Below, piece by piece: positions 26,623 to 37,160 of a stretch of 64,000 nt of DNA. The position numbers and the translations under genes are program-made. Within the stretch, counting starts at the first letter, position 1. The number at the start of each line of letters is the position of its first letter. A model generated the notes under the pieces. The model was given only the letters and a program-made list of their open reading frames with translations. It was not told the DNA's origin and did no database searches. The stretch is from Apibacter sp. B3706 (GTDB lineage Bacteria > Bacteroidota > Bacteroidia > Flavobacteriales > Weeksellaceae): the NCBI RefSeq assembly GCF_011082725.1, contig NZ_CP049715.1:248001-312000 (forward strand). The letters are read 5' to 3'.

Positions 26623-27246
26623 ATGTCAGGTATTATTGGAAAAAAAATTGGCATGACCAGCTTGTTTGACGAGGAAGGTAAAAACATTCCTTGTACTGTT
26701 ATAGAAGCGGGTCCATGTACAGTTTTACAGGTCAGAACCGAAGAAAAGGACGGCTATTATGCGGTTCAACTAGGTTTCGATGACAGAAGTGAAAAAAATG
26801 TCGGCAAAGCCCTTTTAGGTCACTTCAAAAAAGCAGGTTCAACACCAAAAAGAAAAATGGTGGAGTTTCGTCATGGGTTTGACGGATTGAAAATTGGAGA
26901 AGAAGTAAAAGTTGATTTATTTTCAGAAGGAGAATATGTTGACGTTACCGGAACTTCAAAAGGTAAAGGATTCCAAGGGGTGGTTAAAAGACACGGCTTT
27001 GGAGGGGTTATGCAAGCAACACACGGTCAGCATAACAGATTAAGAGCTCCGGGTTCTATTGGAGCAGGATCAGATCCATCCAGAGTATTTAAAGGAATGA
27101 GAATGGCTGGAAGAATGGGTGGAAATCAAGTGACAGTGCAAAATTTACAGGTTATAAAAGTGGACAATGAAAAAAATCTTTTAATTGTAAAAGGTGCAGT
27201 TCCGGGTCCTAAAAATTCATATGTAATTGTAAGAAGATGGAATTAG
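26623..27246 (+). CDS. rplC: 50S ribosomal protein L3
   Basis: This 207-residue protein starts [20 protein letters not shown], with the family loop [17 protein letters not shown] and the following Gly-rich [18 protein letters not shown]3 binds 23S rRNA near the peptidyl transferase centre and helps start 50S assembly. It is the first gene of this operon; rpsJ (S10), which normally precedes it, is absent. Confidence 0.98.
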   Translation: MSGIIGKKIGMTSLFDEEGKNIPCTVIEAGPCTVLQVRTEEKDGYYAVQLGFDDRSEKNVGKALLGHFKKAGSTPKRKMVEFRHGFDGLKIGEEVKVDLFSEGEYVDVTGTSKGKGFQGVVKRHGFGGVMQATHGQHNRLRAPGSIGAGSDPSRVFKGMRMAGRMGGNQVTVQNLQVIKVDNEKNLLIVKGAVPGPKNSYVIVRRWN

Positions 27247-27866
27247 TAGTACTAGATAGAAGCGGAAAAGAAACCGGAAGAAAGGTTACTTTAGACGAAA
27301 CAATATTTGGAGTTGAACCGAATACACATGCTGTTTACTTAGAAGTAAAGCAATATTTGGCATCACAGAGACAAGGAACCCATAAATCTAAAGAAAGATC
27401 CGAATTAAGTGGATCAACTCGTAAACTTCACCGTCAAAAAGGAACAGGAGGTTCCCGAAAAGGGGATATCAACAACCCTTTGTTCAGAGGTGGAGCAAGA
27501 GTATTTGGACCTAGACCAAGAGATTACAGGTTCAAATTAAATAAATCATTAAAAAGAATAGCAAAAAAATCAGTTTTTAGTCAAAAATTAAAAGAAAACA
27601 ACTTAAAAGTAGTTGAAGACTTAAATTTTGAAGCACCTAAAACAAAAGATTTTACTAAAGTTTTACAAGATTTAGGACTAGCTAACAAAAAAGCTTTGTT
27701 TATTTTAGGGCAGTCTAATAAAAATGTATACTTGTCATCACGAAATTTACAAGACGCTAAAGTATTAGGATATAACGAGATAAGTAGTTATGATATCTTA
27801 AAAGCGAATGAAGTGGTTTTGTTTGAAAGCTCAGTAGAAAAAATACAAGAAAATTTAAGAAAATAG
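27237..27866 (+). CDS. rplD: 50S ribosomal protein L4
   Basis: This 209-residue protein has the conserved central loop with [20 protein letters not shown] and [15 protein letters not shown] that lines the exit tunnel. In E. coli L4 is also the autogenous repressor of the S10 operon; whether that applies here is unknown. Its ATG overlaps the end of rplC by 10 bp. Confidence 0.98.
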   Translation: MELVVLDRSGKETGRKVTLDETIFGVEPNTHAVYLEVKQYLASQRQGTHKSKERSELSGSTRKLHRQKGTGGSRKGDINNPLFRGGARVFGPRPRDYRFKLNKSLKRIAKKSVFSQKLKENNLKVVEDLNFEAPKTKDFTKVLQDLGLANKKALFILGQSNKNVYLSSRNLQDAKVLGYNEISSYDILKANEVVLFESSVEKIQENLRK

Positions 27867-27870
27867 AATT

Positions 27871-28161
27871 ATGTCTGTACTCATAAAACCTATTATATCA
27901 GAAAAAGCTAACGAAATCGCTGAAAAAAGAAATCGTTATACTTTTTTAGTAAATACTAAAGCGAATAAGTCAGAGATTAAATATGCTGTAGAACAAGCTT
28001 ACGGAGTTAATGTAGTTGCAGTAAGAACATTAATTTCTGCACCTGTTGTTAAATCAAAATATACAAAAACAGGTCTTCAAGTTGGAAAAACTAATAAATT
28101 GAAAAAAGCAATGGTTGACATAAAAGAAGGTCAAACCATTGATGTATTTGGAAATATATAA
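27871..28161 (+). CDS. rplW: 50S ribosomal protein L23
   Basis: This 96-residue protein has the family start SVLIKPIISEKANEIAEKRN and the RNA-binding loop with lysine-rich KTNKLKKAMV. It sits at the tunnel exit and is the docking site for trigger factor and SRP. The gene starts 4 bp after rplD. Confidence 0.97.
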   Translation: MSVLIKPIISEKANEIAEKRNRYTFLVNTKANKSEIKYAVEQAYGVNVVAVRTLISAPVVKSKYTKTGLQVGKTNKLKKAMVDIKEGQTIDVFGNI

Positions 28162-28174
28162 TTTATAAAGAATC

Positions 28175-28996
28175 ATGTCGGTAAGAAAATTAAAACCTAT
28201 CACCCCCGGACAAAGATTCAGAATTGTTAACAATTTTGAAGAAATCACTACTTCAAAACCGGAAAAATCCTTACTAAGAGGAATTTCTAAATCAGGAGGT
28301 AGAAATAATTCCGGAAAAATGACCATGCGTTATACCGGAGGTGGACACAAGAAACGATACAGAGAGATCGATTTCAAGAGAAATAAGTTTGGCATTCCGG
28401 CTACTGTAAAATCAGTAGAATATGATCCAAACAGAACTGCATTTATCGCATTATTGGTTTATGCAGACGGTGAAAAACGCTACATTGTGTCTCCTCACGG
28501 TATTAAGGTAGGACAAAAAGTCGTTTCAGGAGAGAGTGTTGCTCCTGAAATTGGAAACGCAATGAAATTAAAAAGCATACCTTTAGGTACTGTTATTTCA
28601 TGTATTGAGTTACGTCCCGGACAAGGAGCGAAAATGGCAAGAAGTGCCGGAACCAGCGCACAACTTATAGCCAGAGACGGTAAATATGCCGTTCTTAAAA
28701 TGCCTTCCGGAGAAACTCGTATGATTTTAGTTGAATGTATGGCAACAATTGGTTCAGTTTCCAATTCAGATCATCAGCTAATCGTATCTGGTAAAGCAGG
28801 TAGAAGCAGATGGTTAGGAAGAAGACCAAGAACAAGGCCGGTAGCAATGAACCCTGTAGATCACCCAATGGGAGGTGGTGAAGGTAGATCAACCGGAGGA
28901 CATCCAAGATCTAGAAAAGGTATGCCTGCAAAAGGATACAAGACTCGTTCAAAGAAGAAAGAATCGAATCGTTATATTTTACAAAAAAGAAAATAA
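28175..28996 (+). CDS. rplB: 50S ribosomal protein L2
   Basis: This 273-residue protein ends with the hallmark [20 protein letters not shown], whose His is important for peptidyl transfer, and a basic C-terminus [18 protein letters not shown]. It binds 23S rRNA domain IV and bridges the subunits. Confidence 0.98.
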   Translation: MSVRKLKPITPGQRFRIVNNFEEITTSKPEKSLLRGISKSGGRNNSGKMTMRYTGGGHKKRYREIDFKRNKFGIPATVKSVEYDPNRTAFIALLVYADGEKRYIVSPHGIKVGQKVVSGESVAPEIGNAMKLKSIPLGTVISCIELRPGQGAKMARSAGTSAQLIARDGKYAVLKMPSGETRMILVECMATIGSVSNSDHQLIVSGKAGRSRWLGRRPRTRPVAMNPVDHPMGGGEGRSTGGHPRSRKGMPAKGYKTRSKKKESNRYILQKRK

Positions 28997-29002
28997 TCTA
29001 GT

Positions 29003-29281
29003 ATGGCACGTTCGTTAAAAAAAGGACCTTATATTCACTATAAATTAAACAAGAAAGTTCAAGCAAATATAGAGTCAGGAAAAAAAGTCGTGATTAAAAC
29101 ATGGTCTAGAGCATCAATGATATCTCCGGATTTCGTTGGTCAAACGTTTGCAGTACATAACGGAAAACAATTTGTACCGGTATATGTAACTGAAAATATG
29201 GTTGGACATAAGCTAGGAGAATTTTCACCTACTCGTGTGTTTAGAGGTCATGCAGGAAATAAAAATAAAGGTAACAGATAA
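29003..29281 (+). CDS. rpsS: 30S ribosomal protein S19
   Basis: This 92-residue protein starts [19 protein letters not shown] and contains the signature [18 protein letters not shown]. It sits in the 30S head with S13 and contacts tRNA. It lies 6 bp after rplB. Confidence 0.98.
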   Translation: MARSLKKGPYIHYKLNKKVQANIESGKKVVIKTWSRASMISPDFVGQTFAVHNGKQFVPVYVTENMVGHKLGEFSPTRVFRGHAGNKNKGNR

Positions 29282-29287
29282 TAAGCA

Positions 29288-29692
29288 ATGGGTAACAGAA
29301 AACAAAATAGTGCAACAGCACGTAAAGAAGCTAAGAAAAATTTAGCAATTGCTCGCTTGAATAATTGTCCTACCTCGCCTAGAAAGATGAGATTAGTAGC
29401 AGATATCATTAGAGGCGTTGATGTTGATAAAGCATTATACATATTAAAATATTCAAAAAAAGAAGCTTCAATCAGATTAGAAAAACTTTTATTAAGTGCC
29501 ATAGCTAATTGGCAAGTTAAAAATGAAGGTAAAGACATCGAAGAAGCTAAACTTTATGTAAAAGAAATTTTTGTTGACGGTGGATCTATGTTAAAAAGAT
29601 TACGTCCTGCTCCTCAAGGGAGAGGATATAGGATTAGAAAAAGATCTAATCATGTAACAATTATTCTAGGAAACAAAAACGAAGTAAATTAA
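29288..29692 (+). CDS. rplV: 50S ribosomal protein L22
   Basis: This 134-residue protein has the long tunnel hairpin [20 protein letters not shown] and the helical part [20 protein letters not shown]. It lines the exit tunnel with L4. The N-terminus carries a short extension ([18 protein letters not shown]) before the core fold. Confidence 0.97.
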   Translation: MGNRKQNSATARKEAKKNLAIARLNNCPTSPRKMRLVADIIRGVDVDKALYILKYSKKEASIRLEKLLLSAIANWQVKNEGKDIEEAKLYVKEIFVDGGSMLKRLRPAPQGRGYRIRKRSNHVTIILGNKNEVN

Positions 29693-29694
29693 GT

Positions 29695-30390
29695 ATGGGA
29701 CAGAAAACAAATCCAATAGGTAATAGATTAGGAATCATTCGAGGATGGGATTCTAATTGGTATGGTGGAAAAAACTTTGGAGATAAAATAGCAGAAGATT
29801 ATAAAATCAGAAGATATTTAGAAGCAAGATTATCCAAAGCAGGTGTTTCCAGAATTTACATCGAAAGAACTTTGAAATTAGTTACTATTACCATCACCAC
29901 AGCAAGACCTGGAATTATCATAGGAAAAGGTGGTCAGGAAGTAGATAAATTAAAAGAAGAGTTAAAAAAGATTACTAAAAAGGAAATTCAAATAAATATT
30001 TTTGAAATTAAAAGACCTGAACTGGATGCAAAATTAGTTGCAGAAAGTGTAGCTCGTCAAATTGAAAGCCGTATCTCATATAGAAGAGCTGTTAAAATGG
30101 CTATCGCATCTACAATGAGAATGAACGCTGAAGGAATTAAAATTATGATTTCCGGACGTTTAAACGGTGCTGAAATGGCAAGATCAGAATCTTTTAAAGA
30201 AGGAAGAATTCCTTTGTCAACTTTCCGTGCTGATATCGATTATTATATTGCTGAAGCTCATACAACTTATGGTCGCTTAGGGGTAAAAGTATGGATTATG
30301 AAAGGCGAAGTGTATGGTAAAAGAGAGTTATCTCCGTTAGTAGGTCTTCAGAAAAAGACTCAGAAAAGAAAAGTTAAAGAAAGAAGATAA
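29695..30390 (+). CDS. rpsC: 30S ribosomal protein S3
   Basis: This 231-residue protein has [20 protein letters not shown], the KH domain with [17 protein letters not shown], and the C-terminal [21 protein letters not shown]3 forms part of the mRNA entry site. It starts 2 bp after rplV. Confidence 0.98.
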   Translation: MGQKTNPIGNRLGIIRGWDSNWYGGKNFGDKIAEDYKIRRYLEARLSKAGVSRIYIERTLKLVTITITTARPGIIIGKGGQEVDKLKEELKKITKKEIQINIFEIKRPELDAKLVAESVARQIESRISYRRAVKMAIASTMRMNAEGIKIMISGRLNGAEMARSESFKEGRIPLSTFRADIDYYIAEAHTTYGRLGVKVWIMKGEVYGKRELSPLVGLQKKTQKRKVKERR

Positions 30391-30409
30391 AAAAATATCT
30401 TAGGTAATT

Positions 30410-30832
30410 ATGTTACAACCAAAAAGAACAAAATTCCGTAAACAGCAAAAAGGACGTATGAAAGGTCTTTCTTACAGAGGAAGTAAATTAGCATACGGTA
30501 CTTTTGGAATTAAAGCGTTAGATTCAGTATTTATTACTGCAAGACAGATAGAAGCTGCACGTATTGCTGCCACTCGATATATGAAAAGAGAAGGACAATT
30601 ATGGATTAAAATATTCCCGGATAAGCCTATTACCAAAAAACCTGCTGAGGTTCGTATGGGGAAAGGAAAAGGTGCTGTGGAATATTGGGTAGCAAGAGTA
30701 TCACCGGGAAGAATTTTATTTGAAATAGGGGGAGTTCCTTATGATGTTGCAAAAGAAGCATTACGACTTGCAGCTCAAAAATTACCGGTGAAAACTAAAT
30801 TTGTTGTTGCTAACGATTTTGTGCAATCATAA
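30410..30832 (+). CDS. rplP: 50S ribosomal protein L16
   Basis: This 140-residue protein starts [19 protein letters not shown] and has [20 protein letters not shown] and a typical C-terminus (KLPVKTKFV). It contacts the A-site and P-site tRNA elbow and binds 5S/23S rRNA. Confidence 0.98.
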   Translation: MLQPKRTKFRKQQKGRMKGLSYRGSKLAYGTFGIKALDSVFITARQIEAARIAATRYMKREGQLWIKIFPDKPITKKPAEVRMGKGKGAVEYWVARVSPGRILFEIGGVPYDVAKEALRLAAQKLPVKTKFVVANDFVQS

Positions 30833-30844
30833 ATAATAAAATCG

Positions 30845-31021
30845 ATGAAAGCAGTTGATATAAGAAATTTAAGTCAAGAAGAAGTTAAAGCAAAATTAGC
30901 TGAAACAAAAGCTGAGTATGCTAAACTAAGATTATCACATAAAGTGTCTCCAATTGGAAATCCGATTCAATTAAGAGAGATGAGAAAAACAATAGCAAGG
31001 TTGTTAACAGCCTTAAAGTAA
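30845..31021 (+). CDS. rpmC: 50S ribosomal protein L29
   Basis: This 58-residue protein reads MKAVDIRNLSQEEVKAKLAE, with KLRLSHKVSPIGNPIQLREM and a helical end. It forms the two-helix bundle typical of L29 near the tunnel exit. It lies between rplP and rpsQ, exactly where L29 is expected. Confidence 0.96.
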   Translation: MKAVDIRNLSQEEVKAKLAETKAEYAKLRLSHKVSPIGNPIQLREMRKTIARLLTALK

Positions 31022-31053
31022 TTTAAAATCCGAAAAAGAATTTAATTTCAATT

Positions 31054-31308
31054 ATGGAAAGAAATTTAAGAAAAGAAAGAATCGGAGTAGTATCTAGCAA
31101 TAAGATGGATAAAACTATCGTTGTTAGTGAGACAAGCAGAATGAAACATCCCATGTATGGGAAATTCGTTTTAAAAACTAAAAAATATACTGCTCACGAT
31201 GAGAAAAACGAATGCAATGAAGGAGATACCGTTCGCATTATGGAAACTCGTCCATTGAGTAAGAGTAAAAGATGGAGATTAGTAGAAATATTAGAAAGAG
31301 CTAAATAA
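31054..31308 (+). CDS. rpsQ: 30S ribosomal protein S17
   Basis: This 84-residue OB-fold protein has [20 protein letters not shown] and the conserved [20 protein letters not shown]. It is a primary 16S rRNA binder in early 30S assembly. Confidence 0.98.
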   Translation: MERNLRKERIGVVSSNKMDKTIVVSETSRMKHPMYGKFVLKTKKYTAHDEKNECNEGDTVRIMETRPLSKSKRWRLVEILERAK

Positions 31309-31315
31309 TTTAGAG

Positions 31316-31684
31316 ATGCTACAAACAGAATCAAGATTAAAAGTTGCAGATAATACTGGAGCAAAAGAGGCTTTAGTTATCAGAGTGTTAGGAGGTTCAA
31401 AAAGAAGATATGCATCTGTAGGTGATAAAATAGTTGTTACTATTAAAGATGCTACTCCATCAGGAAACGCTAAAAAAGGTCAAGTATCCAAAGCAGTAGT
31501 GGTTAGAACTAAAAAACCTGTAAGAAGGAAAGATGGTTCTTATATTAGTTTTGAAGATAATGCATGTGTATTGTTAAATGCAGCAGGAGAAATGAGAGGA
31601 ACTCGTGTTTTTGGACCGGTAGCCAGAGAATTACGTGATAAAGAGTATATGAAAATTATATCATTAGCTCCTGAGGTATTATAA
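31316..31684 (+). CDS. rplN: 50S ribosomal protein L14
   Basis: This 122-residue protein reads [20 protein letters not shown] with [20 protein letters not shown] at the C-terminus. The length is exactly that of the family. It forms inter-subunit bridges. Confidence 0.98.
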   Translation: MLQTESRLKVADNTGAKEALVIRVLGGSKRRYASVGDKIVVTIKDATPSGNAKKGQVSKAVVVRTKKPVRRKDGSYISFEDNACVLLNAAGEMRGTRVFGPVARELRDKEYMKIISLAPEVL

Positions 31685-31699
31685 GGTAAATTAAAAAAA

Positions 31700-32014
31700 A
31701 TGGCAAAAGTTAAAATAAAAAAAGGAGATAAAGTTCAAGTTCTTGCCGGATCATACAGAGGAAAGCAAGGACAAGTTTTAGTAATTTATCCTGAAAAAAA
31801 CAGAGCGATAGTTGAAGGAGTTAATATAGTTAAAAAACATAGAAAACCTTCAGCAGAAAATCCTCAAGGAAGTATTATTGAAAAAGAAGCTTCTATACAT
31901 ATTTCTAACTTAGCTCTATTGGATCCAAAATCCGGAAAACCAACAAGAGTAAGTTATAAAATGGATGGTGAGAAAAAAGTTAGAGTTGCAACCAAATCAG
32001 GAGAAGTGATTTAA
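31700..32014 (+). CDS. rplX: 50S ribosomal protein L24
   Basis: This 104-residue protein has the KOW motif [20 protein letters not shown] and the following [18 protein letters not shown]. It starts 50S assembly by binding the 5' end of 23S rRNA. Confidence 0.97.
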   Translation: MAKVKIKKGDKVQVLAGSYRGKQGQVLVIYPEKNRAIVEGVNIVKKHRKPSAENPQGSIIEKEASIHISNLALLDPKSGKPTRVSYKMDGEKKVRVATKSGEVI

Positions 32015-32030
32015 TTAAATTTGAAAGATT

Positions 32031-32582
32031 ATGCAATACATAGCAAGACCGAAACAATTATATAAAGATAAAATCATCTCTGCTTTAAAAGAGGAATTTG
32101 GTTATACATCTGTGATGCAAGTTCCAAAACTAGAAAAGATTGTGATAAGCCAAGGATTAGGGGCAGCAACAGCAGATAAAAAAATTGTTGATTATGCAGT
32201 TGAAGAAATTTCTTTAATTGCAGGACAAAAAGCAATACCATGTCTATCTAAAAAAGATGAAGCCGGTTTCAAACTAAGAAAAGGAATGCCTATCGGCGCA
32301 ATGGTTACCTTACGTGGTGATAGAATGTATGAGTTTTTAGATAGATTAATTACTGCTGCTTTACCTCGTGTTAGAGATTTTAATGGAATAAAATCAGATG
32401 GTTTTGACGGTAGAGGTAACTATACATTAGGAATTACTGAACAAATCATATTTCCAGAAATAAATATTGATAAAGTGAAGAAAATTCAAGGTATGGATAT
32501 TACCTTTGTAACTAATGCAAAAACCGATAAGGAAGCAAAAGCATTATTAACCCACTTTGGATTACCATTTAAAAAGAATTAA
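32031..32582 (+). CDS. rplE: 50S ribosomal protein L5
   Basis: This 183-residue protein has the signature [20 protein letters not shown] and [18 protein letters not shown]. It binds 5S rRNA and helps anchor it in the central protuberance. Confidence 0.98.
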   Translation: MQYIARPKQLYKDKIISALKEEFGYTSVMQVPKLEKIVISQGLGAATADKKIVDYAVEEISLIAGQKAIPCLSKKDEAGFKLRKGMPIGAMVTLRGDRMYEFLDRLITAALPRVRDFNGIKSDGFDGRGNYTLGITEQIIFPEINIDKVKKIQGMDITFVTNAKTDKEAKALLTHFGLPFKKN

Positions 32583-32590
32583 TTAATAGT

Positions 32591-32860
32591 ATGGCTAAAG
32601 AATCAATGAAAGCGCGTGAGCGCAAAAGAGAAGCACTTTCAGCTAAATATGCCGCTAAAAGAAAAGCTTTAAAAGAAGCCGGAGACTACGAAGCACTTCA
32701 AAAGCTTCCTAAAAACTCTTCTCCGGTAAGATTACACAATAGATGTAAGCTTACAGGAAGACCAAGAGGATATATGAGAGTTTTTGGAATTTCCAGAGTA
32801 ACTTTTAGAGAAATGGCTAACGAAGGATTAATACCGGGAGTTAAAAAAGCTAGTTGGTAA
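32591..32860 (+). CDS. rpsN: 30S ribosomal protein S14, zinc-free form
   Basis: This 89-residue protein ends with the family signature [20 protein letters not shown] and [11 protein letters not shown]. It has a single Cys and lacks the CxxC pair of the short zinc-binding type, so it belongs to the zinc-independent form. Confidence 0.97.
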   Translation: MAKESMKARERKREALSAKYAAKRKALKEAGDYEALQKLPKNSSPVRLHNRCKLTGRPRGYMRVFGISRVTFREMANEGLIPGVKKASW

Positions 32861-32923
32861 AAATTAAAAAATAACAGATTTTAAAAGTAGAATTTAAATT
32901 CTATACTCTAAAATTAAATAAAT

Positions 32924-33322
32924 ATGGTTACAGACCCAATTGCAGATTACTTAACAAGAGTAAGAAATGCCATGAGAGCAGGACACAAAGTTGTTGAAAT
33001 TCCTGCATCAAAAATTAAAAAAGAGATTACTAAAATTCTCTTTGATCAAGGATATATCCTTAACTACAAATTTGAAGAAGGTAGTGTACAAGGAGTTATT
33101 AAAATTGCTTTAAAATACGATAAAGCAACTAATCTTCCGGCTATCAAAAAAATTCAAAGAGCATCTAAACCGGGCTTAAGAAAATATTCCGGTTGTAAAG
33201 AACTTCCAAGAGTTTTAAATGGATTAGGTATCGCTATTATCTCAACTTCAAAAGGAGTAATGACAGATAAGAAAGCTAGACAAGAAAATGTTGGTGGAGA
33301 GGTAATTTGTTATGTTTATTAA
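32924..33322 (+). CDS. rpsH: 30S ribosomal protein S8
   Basis: This 132-residue protein reads MVTDPIADYLTRVRNAMRAG and ends in GLGIAIISTSKGVMTDKKAR and GGEVICYVY. It binds the central domain of 16S rRNA; in E. coli it also represses the spc operon. Confidence 0.98.
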   Translation: MVTDPIADYLTRVRNAMRAGHKVVEIPASKIKKEITKILFDQGYILNYKFEEGSVQGVIKIALKYDKATNLPAIKKIQRASKPGLRKYSGCKELPRVLNGLGIAIISTSKGVMTDKKARQENVGGEVICYVY

Positions 33323-33334
33323 AAAATTGAAGAA

Positions 33335-33880
33335 ATGTCAAGAATAGGAAAAGCAATAATAAATATTCCAACAGGTACTACCATTGATTATAAAGATAAT
33401 GTAGTTACAGTTAAAGGAAAAAACGGCGAGTTAAAACAAGAACTTACCGGAGGAATAACTATAAATATTGAAAATTCTGAATTAGCAGTTCAACGTCCAT
33501 CCGACAGTAAAGAACATAAATCTTTGCATGGATTATACAGAGCCCTTATTAATAACATGATAGTTGGTGTATCTGAAGGATTCACCAAAAAATTGGAATT
33601 AGCGGGGGTAGGTTATAGAGCATCTAATCAAGGCCAAAAATTAGAATTGGCTTTAGGATTTTCGCATTTAGTAGTTATAGAGTTACCTCAGGAAGTAAAA
33701 GTGGAAACTTTAACTGAAAAAGGTAAAAATCCAATAATTACTTTATCTTCGTATGATAAACATTTATTAGGGATGGTTTGTGCAAAAATAAGATCACTTC
33801 GTAAACCTGAACCTTATAAAGGTAAAGGAGTTAAATTTGTAGGAGAACAAATCAGAAGAAAAGCAGGTAAATCTGCATAA
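33335..33880 (+). CDS. rplF: 50S ribosomal protein L6
   Basis: This 181-residue protein has two tandem similar domains and the C-terminal signature EPYKGKGVKFVGEQIRRKAG. It lies near the factor-binding site of the 50S subunit. Confidence 0.98.
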   Translation: MSRIGKAIINIPTGTTIDYKDNVVTVKGKNGELKQELTGGITINIENSELAVQRPSDSKEHKSLHGLYRALINNMIVGVSEGFTKKLELAGVGYRASNQGQKLELALGFSHLVVIELPQEVKVETLTEKGKNPIITLSSYDKHLLGMVCAKIRSLRKPEPYKGKGVKFVGEQIRRKAGKSA

Positions 33881-33891
33881 AAAATTAAGTT

Positions 33892-34248
33892 ATGGCATTA
33901 ACTAAAAGAGAAAAAAGAATAAGAGTTAAAAGGAGAGTACGTAAAAATATATTCGGTACAGCTGAAAAACCTCGTTTGTCAGTTTTTAGAAGTAATAAAG
34001 AAATTTACGCTCAACTTATAGATGATAATTCTGGCAAAACTTTAGCTTACGCATCTTCGCGTCAAAAAGAAATTGCCGGAGAAAAAGGAACTAAAACTGA
34101 AATTTCTGCTTTAGTAGGTAAGAAATTAGCTGAAAATGCTAAAGTAGCCGGTATTGAAACTGTAGTTTTTGATAGAAATGGCTTCATATATCACGGAAGA
34201 GTGAAAGCCTTAGCTGATGGTGCTAGAGAAGGAGGTTTAAAATTTTAA
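33892..34248 (+). CDS. rplR: 50S ribosomal protein L18
   Basis: This 118-residue protein has the basic N-terminus [20 protein letters not shown] and C-terminal [20 protein letters not shown]. It binds 5S rRNA with L5. Confidence 0.98.
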   Translation: MALTKREKRIRVKRRVRKNIFGTAEKPRLSVFRSNKEIYAQLIDDNSGKTLAYASSRQKEIAGEKGTKTEISALVGKKLAENAKVAGIETVVFDRNGFIYHGRVKALADGAREGGLKF

Positions 34249-34262
34249 TACATTAAAAAATT

Positions 34263-34784
34263 ATGTTAGGAATAAATAATATTGAAAGAGTAAAACCAGG
34301 TGGGTTAGAACTTGTAGATCGTTTAGTAGGTGTACAAAGAGTAACAAAAGTAACCAAAGGTGGTAGAGCATTCGGATTTTCAGCTATTGTGGTTGTAGGT
34401 GATGAAAAAGGAGTTGTAGGATTTGGTTTAGGTAAATCAAAAGAAGTAGCTAGCGCTATTTCAAAAGCTGTAGAAGATGCTAAGAAAAATTTAGTTAGAG
34501 TACCGATATTAAACGGTTCACTTCCACATGAACAATCTGCAAAATATGGCGGTGCTGATGTATTTATACGTCCAGCATCTCATGGTACAGGTTTGATTGC
34601 TGGGGGAGCAGTTCGTGCCGTATTGGAATCTGCAGGAGTTAAAGATGTACTTTCAAAATCTAAAGGATCTTCAAATCCACATAACGTAGTAAAAGCAACA
34701 GTAAAAGCACTATTAAATTTAAGAAGTGCTGAAACCATTGCACAACAAAGAGGAGTTTCACTTTCTAAAGTATTTAAAGGATAA
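34263..34784 (+). CDS. rpsE: 30S ribosomal protein S5
   Basis: This 173-residue protein has the N-terminal double-stranded RNA-binding fold ([20 protein letters not shown]) and [20 protein letters not shown]. It is important for translational accuracy and mRNA unwinding. Confidence 0.98.
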   Translation: MLGINNIERVKPGGLELVDRLVGVQRVTKVTKGGRAFGFSAIVVVGDEKGVVGFGLGKSKEVASAISKAVEDAKKNLVRVPILNGSLPHEQSAKYGGADVFIRPASHGTGLIAGGAVRAVLESAGVKDVLSKSKGSSNPHNVVKATVKALLNLRSAETIAQQRGVSLSKVFKG

Positions 34785-34788
34785 GAAC

Positions 34789-34965
34789 ATGGCAACGATA
34801 AAAATAACTTTAAAAAGAAGTTCAATTAAAAGACCGAAAAATCAAAAGCTTACTTTAGAAGCATTAGGTTTAACTAAATTGAATAAGACCGTTGAACATG
34901 AAGCAACCCCACAAATATTAGGTATGGTTGCAGTAGTAAAACATTTAGTAACTGTTGAAGAATAA
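34789..34965 (+). CDS. rpmD: 50S ribosomal protein L30
   Basis: This 58-residue protein reads [20 protein letters not shown] and has the core [20 protein letters not shown]. The frame is open upstream to 34726 inside rpsE, but the family start is the ATG at 34789, 4 bp after the rpsE stop. Confidence 0.96.
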   Translation: MATIKITLKRSSIKRPKNQKLTLEALGLTKLNKTVEHEATPQILGMVAVVKHLVTVEE

Positions 34966-34971
34966 TAAGAT

Positions 34972-35421
34972 ATGAATTTACATACTTTAAAACCTGCACA
35001 AGGTTCAACACATAATAGCAAGAGACTAGGTAGAGGTCAAGGAAGTGGTAAAGGAGGTACTTCTACTAAAGGTCACAAAGGAGATAAATCTCGTTCAGGA
35101 CATAAAGATAAAGTAGGATTTGAAGGAGGTCAAATGCCTTTACAAAGAAGGATTCCTAAATTTGGCTTTAAGAATATCAATAGAAAAGAATATGTGGGTA
35201 TTAATTTAGACACAATTCAAGGTTTAATTGATAGTAATAAAATTTCTACTGAAATCACCAAAGAAACTTTAATCCAAAATGGATTAATTTCTAAAAATGA
35301 TTTAGTTAAAATTCTTGGTAGAGGAGAATTAAAATCAACCGTTAATATAACTGTTGATAAATATACTAAATCAGCAAAAGAGGCTATAGAAAAAGCCGGA
35401 GGGAAAGCTAACATCTTATAA
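34972..35421 (+). CDS. rplO: 50S ribosomal protein L15
   Basis: This 149-residue protein has the glycine/lysine-rich N-terminus KRLGRGQGSGKGGTSTKGHK and GFEGGQMPLQRRIPKFGFKN. It is a late 50S assembly protein and directly precedes secY. Confidence 0.98.
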   Translation: MNLHTLKPAQGSTHNSKRLGRGQGSGKGGTSTKGHKGDKSRSGHKDKVGFEGGQMPLQRRIPKFGFKNINRKEYVGINLDTIQGLIDSNKISTEITKETLIQNGLISKNDLVKILGRGELKSTVNITVDKYTKSAKEAIEKAGGKANIL

Positions 35422-35427
35422 AATAGC

Positions 35428-36807
35428 ATGAAAGGATTTATACAGACATTAAAGAATATCTGGAGTATAAAAGAGTTAAGAGATAAACTTATTTTCACTT
35501 TTGTTCTAGTATTGGTATACAGATTTGGTACGCATGTTTCTCTTCCTGCTATCAATATGGTAGAAGTAGATAATATTCTTGAAATCTACAAAAACAATGG
35601 TGGAAACCAACAGGCTACCGGTCTGTTAGGGTTATTATCTTCATTTACGGGAGGTGCATTCAGTAAAGCATCAATTTTTGCTTTAGGTATTATGCCGTAT
35701 ATATCTGCTTCTATTGTGGTGCAATTAATGGGATTAGCTATACCTTATATACAAAAACTACAAAAAGAGGGAGAAAGCGGTCGTAAGACGGTTAATCAGA
35801 TTACTAGGTGGTTGACAATTTTAATATGTTTAATACAAGCTCCTGCCTATTTGACATCTATTACACAAGTCTTTCTACCTATTGAGCAATTTAGAACAGC
35901 CTATTTAGTAGATCCCAATAATATTTTCTTATTTTGGGTGCCTAGTATTATAATCTTAATTTCAGGCACAATTTTTGCTATGTGGATGGGGGAAAAGATA
36001 ACTGACAAAGGAATCGGTAATGGGATATCTATTTTAATTATGGTTGGTATTTTAGCAGGTTTTCCAACTGCATTTGTTCAAGAAGTTGGTGTACAAATGG
36101 GAGATACCGGAAAAGGACTTATCATGATGTTTGTAGAAGTAATTGCTTGGTTGTTAGTTATCATATTATGTATTATGTTGACTGTAGCCGTAAGAAAAGT
36201 TCCTGTACAATACGTGAGTAGAACAAAATCTGGATCATTACGTTCCATAACAAATGCGGCTAGGCAATATATACCATTAAAAGTTAATGCAGCCGGTGTA
36301 ATGCCTATCATTTTTGCACAAGCACTAATGTTCATACCGGGTTTATTGGTTCGTTCTGAAACAACTACTAATACTTTTTGGGCAGGATTTAGTCAAGTAT
36401 TTAGTTGGCAATATAATTTATTATTTGCCCTGTTAATAATAGTCTTTACCTTTTTCTACACAGCTATTACAATTCCTATAAATCAAATGGCTGATGATTT
36501 AAAAAGAAATGGAGGATTAATTCCACGTGTAAAACCAGGTAAAGAAACAGCTGATTATTTAGATGATGTTTTATCTAAAATTACACTACCTGGAGCTATT
36601 TATTTAGCTCTTATAGCAGTTCTTCCTGCAATAGTTAAAATTATCGGTCTCACCGCAACCGATAAATTTGCTTTATTTTTTGGTGGAACTTCTTTATTAA
36701 TTATGGTAGGTGTATTATTAGATACTGTACAACAAATTAATACTTATTTATTAAACCACCATTATGATGGTTTAATGCAGTCAAGATTAAGTAGAAATCC
36801 GAATTAA
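35428..36807 (+). CDS. secY: Protein translocase subunit SecY
   Basis: This 459-residue membrane protein with about ten transmembrane helices is the channel of the Sec translocon. Recognisable family segments are LGIMPYISASIVVQLMGLAI, QKEGESGRKTVNQITRWLTI and the late cytoplasmic loop MADDLKRNGGLIPRVKPGKE that contacts SecA and the ribosome. The C-terminus is short. It is in its normal place between rplO and infA. Confidence 0.97.
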   Translation: MKGFIQTLKNIWSIKELRDKLIFTFVLVLVYRFGTHVSLPAINMVEVDNILEIYKNNGGNQQATGLLGLLSSFTGGAFSKASIFALGIMPYISASIVVQLMGLAIPYIQKLQKEGESGRKTVNQITRWLTILICLIQAPAYLTSITQVFLPIEQFRTAYLVDPNNIFLFWVPSIIILISGTIFAMWMGEKITDKGIGNGISILIMVGILAGFPTAFVQEVGVQMGDTGKGLIMMFVEVIAWLLVIILCIMLTVAVRKVPVQYVSRTKSGSLRSITNAARQYIPLKVNAAGVMPIIFAQALMFIPGLLVRSETTTNTFWAGFSQVFSWQYNLLFALLIIVFTFFYTAITIPINQMADDLKRNGGLIPRVKPGKETADYLDDVLSKITLPGAIYLALIAVLPAIVKIIGLTATDKFALFFGGTSLLIMVGVLLDTVQQINTYLLNHHYDGLMQSRLSRNPN

Positions 36808-36810
36808 TAT

Positions 36811-37026
36811 ATGGCAAAACAAAAACATATAGAACAAGACGGAACTATTATTGAAGCATTGTCTAATGCAATGTTCAGAGTAGAATTAGAAAATGGCCAC
36901 ATTTTAACCGCACATATTTCTGGTAAAATGAGGATGCATTATATTAAACTATTACCTGGAGATAAAGTACGGTTGGAAATGTCACCCTATGATTTATCAA
37001 AAGGAAGAATAACTTTCAGATATTAA
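36811..37026 (+). CDS. infA: Translation initiation factor IF-1
   Basis: This 71-residue OB-fold protein reads [20 protein letters not shown] with [22 protein letters not shown]-1 occupies the A site during initiation. It starts 3 bp after secY. Confidence 0.98.
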   Translation: MAKQKHIEQDGTIIEALSNAMFRVELENGHILTAHISGKMRMHYIKLLPGDKVRLEMSPYDLSKGRITFRY

Positions 37027-37039
37027 AATAGAAAGAAAA

Positions 37040-37156
37040 ATGAAAATTAGAGCATCACTTAAAAAAAGAAGTTCAGATGATATTGTTGTAAGACGTAAAG
37101 GTCGTCTATACATTATAAACAAAAAAAATCCTAAATTTAAACAAAGACAAGGTTAA
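37040..37156 (+). CDS. rpmJ: 50S ribosomal protein L36, zinc-free form
   Basis: This 38-residue protein begins [20 protein letters not shown] and ends NPKFKQRQG. The three Cys and the His that bind zinc in the standard form are replaced, so this is the Cys-free paralogue type. It sits between infA and rpsM as usual. Confidence 0.96.
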   Translation: MKIRASLKKRSSDDIVVRRKGRLYIINKKNPKFKQRQG

Positions 37157-37160
37157 TACT

